The notes below the pieces were generated by a model. The model was given only the letters and a program-made list of their open reading frames with translations. It was not told the origin of the DNA and searched no databases. A DNA stretch of 64,000 bases from CBDFKF01 sp965248765 (GTDB lineage Bacteria > Pseudomonadota > Alphaproteobacteria > VGEJ01): positions 186,001 through 250,000 of the forward strand of contig CBDFKF010000003.1 in NCBI GenBank assembly GCA_965248765.1, written 5' to 3'. The translations under genes were made by a program, and so were the position numbers. Shown here piece by piece: positions 37,051 to 45,535 of the stretch (its first letter is position 1; each line of letters opens with the position of its first letter).

Positions 37051-37389
37051 TTACTCCACGACATCGCCGTGGGCGGCGATGAAACGCGACTGATCGAAGC
37101 TGTTGGGGACCTTGTTGGCGCACTTGTAGAGCTCGACGTGGGCGGCCATCTCGGCGAACGCGAGGCCGAGCCGGAACAACGGCCGCGCCTCGTCCGGCAT
37201 GGCATCGATCGGGTATTGGTCGAGGTGAGCGAGGACCTCTTCCATGCGCGGCTGCATCGCATCGTAGAAGGCACGGAAATCGTCCGGGCTTGAGGCCCAG
37301 CGGCGGGCCGAGCGCGCGTCTTCAGTTGGCAATGCCCAGTCGTCGACGAACGGTTCGAGCGCGGCAAAGGCGGACGGCAGCGTTGCCAT
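37051..37389 (-). CDS. Small helical protein of unknown function, next to Rieske oxygenase
   Basis: A 112-aa protein without a domain I recognise. It begins ATLPSAFAALEPFVDDWALP and is rich in Asp/Glu/Ala, probably all-helical, with one Cys (KCANKVPNS). The start at 37389 lies 1 bp from the oxygenase stop, so the two are translated together. Small proteins of this kind often accompany Rieske oxygenases in Alphaproteobacteria; a role as accessory or small subunit is only inference from position. Confidence 0.6.
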   Translation of the reverse strand: MATLPSAFAALEPFVDDWALPTEDARSARRWASSPDDFRAFYDAMQPRMEEVLAHLDQYPIDAMPDEARPLFRLGLAFAEMAAHVELYKCANKVPNSFDQSRFIAAHGDVVE

Positions 37390-37390
37390 C

Positions 37391-38635
37391 TCAATTGGCC
37401 TCGATGTAGTCGTACCAGTGCTTTTGGGTGTTGCGGATCATCAGCTCTTCATCCATCAGCTGCATCTCCTTGAGGACGCCGGAGTTGAGTGCCGCGTAGG
37501 TGTCCTCCATCGTCGAGGTGTCCTCGAGCCAGCCGTTGCGGTGATAGGTAGTGGTGTGGGCGATGGCGATGCGCTCGCTCGCGGTCTGCGGCGGGCGGAA
37601 GTAGTTGGTGCCCTGCCAGTAGGTGCGGCCAACGTCGAGCGGCCAGAACTGGTGGGTGAAGTAGGTCATGCCGGGATAGCCGTTGCCGGCCGACAGGTGT
37701 AAGAGCCAGTTTGGAAAGAAGCACGGGAACTCGAACAAGTAATCATCGCGTTTGTCGGGGTTCATCGTCGGCGGCAGCTCCTCGAGCCGCGGCGCGTGGC
37801 GAGGTTTCTGGTGTAGGACGTCGCGGAACAGGGCAGCGACCGGCGGCGTCTTCAGCCCGGCGATCGGCAGCACGTGGAAGGCCGAGGTGCTGTGCGGCCC
37901 GAACAGCTTGAAGTCCTTGTGCTCGAAGCGCATGAGGTGGGGCGAGGTGCCGGCGTGGATTGTCGGCACGTGATAGCCCTCGGAGAAGGCATAGAACGCG
38001 ACCTTCCAGTTGCAGTTGAGGATCGCAGAGTACTCGTAGCGCGCCGTCGATTCACCGTACGGGTAGCCGGCGAAGTGCTCGCCCATGCCACCGAGGTAGG
38101 CGGCGAGGCTCTCGCGCGGCTCGGGATCGAGATTGACGAAAACGAAGCCCTGCCACTGGTCGCACGCGACTGCCTTGAGGCCAACGCAGCCGCGGTCGAG
38201 ATCCGCGAAGGCATCCTCGCGCGGGATCGCCCGCACGGTGCCGTCGGTGTTGAACACCCAGCCATGGAACCGGCAGGTCATCACATTGGCCCGCGCCCTC
38301 CCGAAGGTCTCGAAGCCGGTCTCGGGGGCGACCTTGTTGCCGCGGTGAGGGCAGATGTTGTGGAAGGCGCGGATCGTGCCATCCTTGCCCCGCACCACGA
38401 TCACCGAGGTGCGGGCGACGTCGAGGCGCTTGACCTTGTAATCGCCGGGCTCGGGGATCTCTTCGGCGCGCCCGACCATCAACCAGACACGCTTGAAGAT
38501 TTTCTCCCGCTCCTGCTCGAACAAGGCGGGAGAGATCAACGGCTCGACCGACAGCGGACCTGTCCCGAGCTCGGGATAGCGGGAGGTCCAGGGCATGGTG
38601 GTCGCGGGGCTTGCGTGGGAGTCGGTCGGGCTCAT
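37391..38635 (-). CDS. Rieske non-haem iron oxygenase, alpha subunit
   Basis: A 414-aa ring-hydroxylating or demethylating oxygenase subunit. The Rieske cluster ligands are C95/H97 in CPHRG and C121/H124 in CRFHGW; the mononuclear iron histidines are H222 and H227 in EGYHVPTIH. No beta-subunit gene is present, as in phthalate- or carnitine-type oxygenases that form alpha3. I chose the ATG at 38635 with ggag upstream. It heads a two-gene operon with the 112-aa protein. The electron donor is likely the Rieske ferredoxin at 36734. Substrate unknown; the neighbouring meta-cleavage remnants suggest an aromatic. Confidence 0.92.
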   Translation of the reverse strand: MSPTDSHASPATTMPWTSRYPELGTGPLSVEPLISPALFEQEREKIFKRVWLMVGRAEEIPEPGDYKVKRLDVARTSVIVVRGKDGTIRAFHNICPHRGNKVAPETGFETFGRARANVMTCRFHGWVFNTDGTVRAIPREDAFADLDRGCVGLKAVACDQWQGFVFVNLDPEPRESLAAYLGGMGEHFAGYPYGESTARYEYSAILNCNWKVAFYAFSEGYHVPTIHAGTSPHLMRFEHKDFKLFGPHSTSAFHVLPIAGLKTPPVAALFRDVLHQKPRHAPRLEELPPTMNPDKRDDYLFEFPCFFPNWLLHLSAGNGYPGMTYFTHQFWPLDVGRTYWQGTNYFRPPQTASERIAIAHTTTYHRNGWLEDTSTMEDTYAALNSGVLKEMQLMDEELMIRNTQKHWYDYIEAN

Positions 38636-38699
38636 CGCGGGTCTCCACAGCGGACACTGGCGGCGATGATAAGCCGGTGCGCTTGAGCGGGCCACCCTG

Positions 38700-38998
38700 T
38701 GGCGCTTGGCCCTCGACAGGTCCGCGCCGATCGGTCACAACTGGCCGGTGTTCAATGTCCAGATAGGCAACGACAGCCTCCCGTGCGCGGCCGGCGAGAA
38801 GTTGCTACTTGCCATGGAGCGCCTGGGGCAGCGGGTGATCCCGATCGGCTGCCGCGGCGGCGGTTGATGAGCCGCGCCCAGGTGAGCCTTAAACAGGAGG
38901 GGGCCGGCTACGCATTGGCCTGCCGGTTGATTCCGGAAAGCGACCTCGCGCTTGAGCTGGCGGGCAGGGGGCTGGCGGTCGCAGGGACTGAGTCGTGA
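38700..38998 (+). pseudogene. Broken plant-type [2Fe-2S] ferredoxin
   Basis: Two pieces of one ferredoxin lie in different frames. The first (about 38748-38867) reads FNVQIGNDSLPCAAGEKLLL and ends GCRGGG followed by TGA; the second (38867-38998) reads MSRAQVSLKQEGAGYALACR. In xylene- or phenol-degradation ferredoxins these flank the cluster segment CGVCR plus about ten residues, which is missing here together with the frame. The loss of roughly 45-50 bp removes cluster cysteines, so it cannot work. The stop of the second piece overlaps the GTG start of the hydratase gene, showing it was the first gene of that operon. Confidence 0.75.
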
Positions 38999-39795
38999 GC
39001 GTGGCAAAGGCGAAGATCGAGGAAGCAGCAGTGCTATTGCGAACCGCCGCGGAGGCGGGCCAACCATGCGCGCCGGTGCGTGAGCTGATCGGCGCCGACG
39101 ACATTGCGGCGGCGTACGCGGTGCAGGCGATCAACGCCGAGCGGGCGCTTCAGGCCGGCCGGCGGCTGGTCGGCCGCAAGATCGGTCTCACGGCCAAGAC
39201 GGTGCAAGCTCAGCTCGGCGTTGATCAGCCCGATTACGGCATGCTGTTCGCCGACATGGCCGTGGCCGAGGGCGAAGAGATCGCGCACGGGCGGGTACTC
39301 CAGCCGCGGGTCGAAGGCGAGATCGCGTTCATCATGGGCGACGACCTCGACGAGGCGCAGCTGACGCCGGCCGACGTGATGAGCGCGGTCGACTACGCGG
39401 TGGCGGCGATCGAGGTGGTCGGCAGCCGCATCCGCGATTGGGACATCGGTATTACCGATACCATCGCCGATAACGCCTCATCGGGGTTGTTCGCGCTCGG
39501 CAACGAGCCGCGGATGCTCGGCGAGTTCGACGCGCGACTGTGCGGGATGGTGATGGAATGTTGCGGCGAGCCGCTCTCGGTTGGCGCCGGCGCCGCGTGT
39601 CTCGGCAGCCCCATCAGCTCGGCGCTTTGGCTCGCCCGGCGGATGGCAGAGCTCGGTCAGCCTTTGCGGCGGGGCGATGTGATGATGACCGGCGCGCTCG
39701 GGCCGATGGTTTCGGCGCAGCCGGGCGAGGTGTTCGAGGTGCGGATCTCGGGCCTCGGCTCCGCCCGTGCCTATTTTGCGCCCGAGGGGGGCTGA
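38995..39795 (+). CDS. mhpD: 2-oxopent-4-enoate hydratase family enzyme
   Basis: A 266-aa hydratase of the MhpD/DmpE type in the meta-cleavage pathway, adding water to 2-hydroxypenta-2,4-dienoate. Metal-ligand Glu residues lie in RVEGEIAFIMG; GRKIGLTAKTVQAQLGVDQP is a diagnostic N-terminal stretch. The GTG start overlaps the stop of the broken ferredoxin and the stop lies 2 bp before the start of the next gene. It is the only intact member of this three-gene segment. Confidence 0.9.
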   Translation: MSVAKAKIEEAAVLLRTAAEAGQPCAPVRELIGADDIAAAYAVQAINAERALQAGRRLVGRKIGLTAKTVQAQLGVDQPDYGMLFADMAVAEGEEIAHGRVLQPRVEGEIAFIMGDDLDEAQLTPADVMSAVDYAVAAIEVVGSRIRDWDIGITDTIADNASSGLFALGNEPRMLGEFDARLCGMVMECCGEPLSVGAGAACLGSPISSALWLARRMAELGQPLRRGDVMMTGALGPMVSAQPGEVFEVRISGLGSARAYFAPEGG

Positions 39796-39797
39796 CG

Positions 39798-40565
39798 ATG
39801 GCCGATCTCGCCGCCCTCGCGGAACGGCTCGATACGGCGGCCAGGTCCGCCACGGCAATCACGCAGATCACCAATGAAGTGGATTTGAACCAAACGGATG
39901 CCTACGAGATTGGCGGGCTGGTGGTGGGCCGCCGGCTCGCCCGGGGCGAGAAACGGGATCGGTATCAAGATGGGGCTCACGAGCCGTGCCAAGATGGCAC
40001 AGGTCGGGGTCGATGAGCTGGTCTGGGGCCGGTTGACCGATGGTATGCGGGTCGAAGATGGCGGGTCGGCGCGCTTTGGCGCCTACATCCACCCGCGCAT
40101 CGAGCCGGAGATAGCCTTCGTCCTCGACAGCCCGCTCGCCGGAGAGGTCAGCCGGCCGAGGCACTCGATGCCGTGGCCGCGGTTGCGCCCGCCATGGAAC
40201 TCATCGATTCGCGCTACAAGGACTTCCAATTCACCCTCGAGGACGTGGCCGCCGATAACTGCTCCGCGGCCGGGCTCGTGGTGGGCCCATGGCAGGCGCC
40301 CGATATCGATTTCAGCAATCTCGGGATCGTCATGGAGGTCGACGGCCGAGCCGTGCAGATCGGCTCCTCGGCCGCGATCCTGGGACATCCGCTGCGTTCG
40401 TTGGCGGCAGCGGCGCGGCTTGCAGGCAAGGCCGGCGAGCGGCTCGAGCCCGGCTGGATCGTGCTCGCCGGTGGGGCGACCGCGGCCCATGCGCTCGTCC
40501 CCGGCATGCACGTCCGGACCGTGATTCAGGAGCTCGGCGCGGTCGGCTGCCGCATCGATCCGTAA
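39798..40565 (+). pseudogene. 4-oxalocrotonate decarboxylase-like gene, two frameshifts
   Basis: Three frame segments join into a ~255-aa paralogue of the hydratase, of the DmpH/XylI decarboxylase type: ALAERLDTAARSATAITQIT up to GEKR, then IGIKMGLTSRAKMAQVGVD to EPEIAFVLDSPL, then AEALDAVAAVAPAMELIDSRY to the end. A base is extra in ggg at 39955-39957 and one is missing near 40151-40158. Neither site is a long homopolymer, so decay is more likely than a sequencing artefact, but this needs checking. With the hydratase it would have converted oxalocrotonate to 4-hydroxy-2-oxovalerate. Confidence 0.8.
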
Positions 40566-40750
40566 AGCGGGTGCGGCCGCGGCCTTGCAATGCCGTGCAC
40601 TCCGGGGCGGGCAGGTCTATCATGGACCCCGGCGCTTGAGGCTGTAAGACAACTAAGAACCGAGCGTCGGCGGGAGGATGGTGGACTCGAGTGTCAACGC
40701 TTGCGGCACGTCCGTCGCCGGTCTGAAGAGCGGCCAGGCGTTCTGAGACA

Positions 40751-42682
40751 ATGACAAGTCAAGACGTGATCGGCGTGCAGCGTGCGCGAGCAGGTGTTCT
40801 GCAGTTCGGAACGGCACCGCGGCGTGCGGCCGTCGGTTCCTTGTGGCTGATCGCACCGCTCGCCGTCGTTGCGCTGGTCGCTCAATTCAGCCTCGGCGCG
40901 GCGCTCCAGGGGACCGTCACCTACTTCTTCATCGCCATGATGGGGGTGGTGAGCTTCGGCATCTTCAGCGGCAACTCGGGCATCCTCAGCTTCGGCGGCC
41001 ACGTTGGCTTCATGGGTCTCGGCGCCCATATCGCGGCGTTGCTGACGATCCCGCCCGAGAACATGAAAAGCGTGCTTCCGAAGCTGCCTTCGTTCCTCGT
41101 CAGCCTGCATACCGACATGTGGTCGGCGATCCTGATTACCATTGTGATCGTCGGGATTCTCGCCTTCATCATCGGATTGCCGATCTCGCGGATGGCCGGG
41201 ATCGCCGCCGCTATCGCCACGTTCGCTTTCCTGGTGGTGGTCCACGCCATCATCATCGGCGCGGACGAGTTCACGCGGGGCCCCCGCGCGCTCTATGGCC
41301 TGCCGCGTTCGGTCGACGTGTTGACCGCGTTCTTCTGGGTCGCGGTCGCTATCGTGGTCGCGCGCGTCTACCGCGACACCCGGCCGGGGCTCGAGCTCCG
41401 CGCCTCGCGGGAGGACGAGCTCGCCGCCCGGTCGATTGGGGTTAATGTGCCCAGGCAGCGGCTTGGAGCGTGGGTCCTGAGCGCACTCGTCGCAGCGGTG
41501 GCCGGCGTCCTGCTCGGGCACTATCTCGGGGTCATCTCGCCCAAGGGCTTCTATCTCATTCTCACCTTCCAGCTCCTAGCCATGCTCATCGTCGGTGGCA
41601 TGAGAACCACGTCAGGCGCCGTCGTCGGCACCCTCCTGATCACGCTGGTGATCGAGGTACTGCGCCGCGTCGAAACCGGCTTCGAGGTCGGACCGATCGA
41701 GGTCGATCAGATCTTCGGATTGACGACCGCGGGTCTGAGCATCGCCATCCTGCTCGTAATGTTCTTCCGCCGCGAGGGTGTCATGGGCTATCTTGAGCTC
41801 GATGAGCACATCGCCCGTTGGCGACGCCGCCGATCGTTCGAGACCCCGGAAACCTCGTCCCATCGGGCGATGGAAGTGGAGACGCCCGCATCCGAGGCGA
41901 TGCCGTCGCTGCCAGGCGATTCCCGGGCACTTGCGGTCGAGGGCGCCTCAATGTCCTTTGGCGGCCTGCAAGCGGTCGACGACGTGAGCCTGGTGCTGCA
42001 CCCAGCGGAGATACTGGGGCTTATCGGTCCCAACGGGTCTGGCAAAACGACGCTTCTCAACATGATCGCCGGGGCACTGGTGCCGAGCAACGGCCGCTTC
42101 AGAGTGGATGGCGTCGACATCACGGAGTGGCACGCCCACGACATCGCGCGTCACGGCGTCGCTCGCACCTTCCAGAACGTCCGCCTGTTTCGCTACATGA
42201 CGGTGATCGAGAACGTGATGGCGGCATTGGCGACCGGCGGTGCGGCCGGTGGCGATATCGAGGAACGGGCGCGCCATTTGTTGCGCGACTTCGGCCTCGA
42301 GCCGTTCGCCGATCGGATGGCGGGCACCCTCGCCTATGGGCCGCAGAGACGGCTCGAGATCTCCCGCGCGCTGGCGCTCGAGCCCCGCTATCTGTTGCTC
42401 GATGAGCCCGGTGCGGGCATGAACCAAATCGAATCCGATGAGCTGCTCGACCGGCTCGACAGCATCCGTCGGCGTTACGGCATCGGCCTTCTGGTCGTCG
42501 ACCACGACCTCAGGCTGATCATGCGTTTGTGCGACCGCGTCGTGGTCCTAAACAAAGGTCAGTGCATCGCCGAAGGATCACCTGCAGACGTACAGAACGA
42601 CCCCCGGGTCATCGAAGCATATCTGGGGCGTCGAAAACAGAAGGCCGCATCGAACGCGGCGCAACAGGAGGCAGGACGATGA
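40751..42682 (+). CDS. Fused LivM permease-LivG ATPase
   Basis: A 643-aa fusion. Residues 1-340 are a LivM-type permease (about eight hydrophobic segments, GNSGILSFGGHVGFMGLGAH). Residues about 385-635 are a LivG-type ATPase with Walker A GPNGSGKTT, Walker B RYLLLDEPGAGMN and a non-standard signature LAYGPQRRLEISRAL in place of LS(Y/G)G. A ~40-residue charged linker joins them. It starts the liv operon; the 185-bp gap upstream holds no gene. Imports branched-chain amino acids or amides/ureas; ligand unknown. LivM-LivG fusions are known in Alphaproteobacteria. Confidence 0.92.
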   Translation: MTSQDVIGVQRARAGVLQFGTAPRRAAVGSLWLIAPLAVVALVAQFSLGAALQGTVTYFFIAMMGVVSFGIFSGNSGILSFGGHVGFMGLGAHIAALLTIPPENMKSVLPKLPSFLVSLHTDMWSAILITIVIVGILAFIIGLPISRMAGIAAAIATFAFLVVVHAIIIGADEFTRGPRALYGLPRSVDVLTAFFWVAVAIVVARVYRDTRPGLELRASREDELAARSIGVNVPRQRLGAWVLSALVAAVAGVLLGHYLGVISPKGFYLILTFQLLAMLIVGGMRTTSGAVVGTLLITLVIEVLRRVETGFEVGPIEVDQIFGLTTAGLSIAILLVMFFRREGVMGYLELDEHIARWRRRRSFETPETSSHRAMEVETPASEAMPSLPGDSRALAVEGASMSFGGLQAVDDVSLVLHPAEILGLIGPNGSGKTTLLNMIAGALVPSNGRFRVDGVDITEWHAHDIARHGVARTFQNVRLFRYMTVIENVMAALATGGAAGGDIEERARHLLRDFGLEPFADRMAGTLAYGPQRRLEISRALALEPRYLLLDEPGAGMNQIESDELLDRLDSIRRRYGIGLLVVDHDLRLIMRLCDRVVVLNKGQCIAEGSPADVQNDPRVIEAYLGRRKQKAASNAAQQEAGR

Positions 42683-43878
42683 GAGTACCGAGACATCTCG
42701 GACTACCAGTAGGTTCAGTTGCAGCCTTGGCCCTGACGTTGGGCCTCTCGGTCCAAGCTCAGGCCGAGGATTTCAAGCTCGGCTTCTGCGAGGGCATATC
42801 CGGCTATCTCGGCATCGTCGGCGAGCCCAATGCCAACGGCGCGCAGATGGCGGTCGACGAGATCAACGCCGCTGGCGGCGTCGCCGGCAAATGGAAGATC
42901 GACTACCGGGTGCAAGACATACGCTCGGAGGTACCGGCAAGTGCGGTGTGCGCCCAAGAGATGGTGGATTGGGGCGCGCATGCGATTATCTCACCCACCG
43001 ACGTCGATCCCTCGGTGGCGGTAGCGCAGATCACCCATCCGCTGAACATCCTGACCGTGTCGTCGTCGGCCTCGAGTCCGACGCTGCCGGCGATGGTCGG
43101 CGACAGCCTGTTCACGTGGTTCACCGCCGACAACCTACAGGGCGCGGCGATGGCCAAGTACGCGTGGGACCAGGGCTACCGCACGGCATATCTGCTGGTC
43201 TCGCATGATATTCCGTACACCGAGCTGCTGCCGGGGTACTTCGCCTGGTCTTTTGAGAAGCTCGGCGGCAAGGTCGTGGGCTGGGGCACCTATACGCTCG
43301 AGCAGCAGGACTTCAGCGCCGAGGTCACCAAGATCAAGAACCTCGACCAGGAGCCCGACGTGATCCACACCTCGGCCTTCGATCCCGATATCGGCGCCTT
43401 CCTTACGCAACTGCGTCAGGCCGGCATCAAGACCGCCGTCGTCGGGAGCGACGGTGCCGACAGCGCATCCACCTTCGCGCTCGGCGACGTTTCGGAGGGA
43501 TTCGTCCTGACGACCGGCGCCGATCCCTCTTTGTCGAGCGATGTCAAAGACTTCTTCGATCGTTATGAGAAGCGCACCGGCGACAAAGTGAACGCGGCGA
43601 ACTACGTCCTCGGCTACGAGCTCGTGAAGGCCATCGCGGCTGCGGTCGAGAACGCAGGCGCGCTTGATCGCATGAAGATCAAGGGCGCTTTTGCCAACCT
43701 GGACAACTGGATGGGCGTGACAGGCCCAATCACGTTCAAAGGCACCGAGCGCAATCCGATTCGCTCGGTCTACATCGTCGGCGTCAAGAGCAGCCAGCGA
43801 GTCGGTTTTGCCAAGGTCGACCCGGCTGGCGATTCGGTTGCCCCGGCGTCCGTCAACTACACCGTCGACAACGAGTAG
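42679..43878 (+). CDS. Liv-type periplasmic binding protein
   Basis: A 399-aa LivJ/LivK-type receptor. A signal peptide (SVAALALTLGLSVQAQA) precedes the mature KLGFCEGISGYLGIVG. The conserved SSSASSPTLP loop occupies the position that binds the ligand carboxylate and amine; YLLVSHDIPYTE and VGSDGADSASTF follow. The ATG overlaps the TGA of the fusion gene and has ggagg nearby, so translation is coupled. The binding-site residues do not specify a ligand by eye. Confidence 0.92.
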   Translation: MRVPRHLGLPVGSVAALALTLGLSVQAQAEDFKLGFCEGISGYLGIVGEPNANGAQMAVDEINAAGGVAGKWKIDYRVQDIRSEVPASAVCAQEMVDWGAHAIISPTDVDPSVAVAQITHPLNILTVSSSASSPTLPAMVGDSLFTWFTADNLQGAAMAKYAWDQGYRTAYLLVSHDIPYTELLPGYFAWSFEKLGGKVVGWGTYTLEQQDFSAEVTKIKNLDQEPDVIHTSAFDPDIGAFLTQLRQAGIKTAVVGSDGADSASTFALGDVSEGFVLTTGADPSLSSDVKDFFDRYEKRTGDKVNAANYVLGYELVKAIAAAVENAGALDRMKIKGAFANLDNWMGVTGPITFKGTERNPIRSVYIVGVKSSQRVGFAKVDPAGDSVAPASVNYTVDNE

Positions 43879-43906
43879 ACACTGCGCATCCGCTCTTGCT
43901 CGCACC

Positions 43907-44620
<714 letters not shown>

Positions 44621-44623
44621 GCG

Positions 44624-45514
44624 GTGGACATCTTTCTTCAAAACTTGATCAACGCGCTCGCCCTGGGTGGCGTGTACGCGCTGCTGGCACTCGGGCTCGC
44701 TTTGGTATTCAGCATCCTCGGGCTGATCAACTTCGCCCATGGTGAGCTTCTGACGATCTGCGCCTACTCAATTCTCGGCGGGCTCATCATCCTCAGCCTG
44801 CCGTTCTGGCCGGCTGTTGCCTTCGGGATACTGGTCACCGCCGGTGCCGCGATTCTCATGGAGCGGGTCGCGTTTCGCCCGGTACGGGATGCGAGCGCAG
44901 CCTCCATGCTGTTAACCAGCTTCGCCATTTCGGCGCTCCTGCAGATTTCTTTCCAGAACGCCATCAGTCCTCGCGGCAAGGCGGTCGTCACGCCCGCATT
45001 CTTCAAGGAGGCCCTCGCGATCGGCGAGCTCGTGATCGGATCGATTCAAGCGCTCTCGATTCTGGCGACGACACTCCTGCTCATCGCGCTCACGGTGTTC
45101 CTGCGCCGGACCATGCTCGGCTTGGCTATGCGTGCGGCGGCGGTCGATTTCCAAACCACACGCCTGATGGGTATCCGTGCCAACGCGGTAATCGCCACCG
45201 CGTTCGCGTTGTCTGGCATCCTCGCCGGTGTCGCGGGCATGCTGTGGATGGCGCAAGCGGGCGGGGTGCGACCAGCGATGGGGCTGGTACCAGTACTTAA
45301 GGCGTTCATCGCCGTGATCCTCGGCGGACTCGGCAGTCTGCCCGGCGCGGTGGCCGGTGGCTTCCTCTTGGGGTTGATAGAGCTATTCCTGCGCGCCTAC
45401 CTGCCCAGCTCGCTCCTCGAATTCCGCGAGGCTATCGCCATTCTGATCGTCATCGCGATTCTGTTCTACCGCCCGCAAGGATTGATGGGCCGACCTATGG
45501 ACGTGGCTCGATAG
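44624..45514 (+). CDS. livH: Liv-type permease LivH
   Basis: A 296-aa permease with about eight hydrophobic segments, the LINFAHGELLTICAY motif near residue 30 and the EAA-like LVPVLKAFIAVILGGLGSLPGA near the end. The GTG at 44624 follows the LivF stop closely. It ends the operon in the order livMG-livK-livF-livH and is convergent with the flavoprotein gene 21 bp away. Confidence 0.94.
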   Translation: MDIFLQNLINALALGGVYALLALGLALVFSILGLINFAHGELLTICAYSILGGLIILSLPFWPAVAFGILVTAGAAILMERVAFRPVRDASAASMLLTSFAISALLQISFQNAISPRGKAVVTPAFFKEALAIGELVIGSIQALSILATTLLLIALTVFLRRTMLGLAMRAAAVDFQTTRLMGIRANAVIATAFALSGILAGVAGMLWMAQAGGVRPAMGLVPVLKAFIAVILGGLGSLPGAVAGGFLLGLIELFLRAYLPSSLLEFREAIAILIVIAILFYRPQGLMGRPMDVAR

Positions 45515-45535
45515 CCAGACGCTTGGGCCGGTCGG

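Noticed and set aside
38867..38998. Independent small gene starting MSRAQVSLKQ
   Set aside because: The start codon is the former interior of a ferredoxin; the cluster segment just upstream is missing and the first half lies in another frame, so it is a fragment, not a gene.
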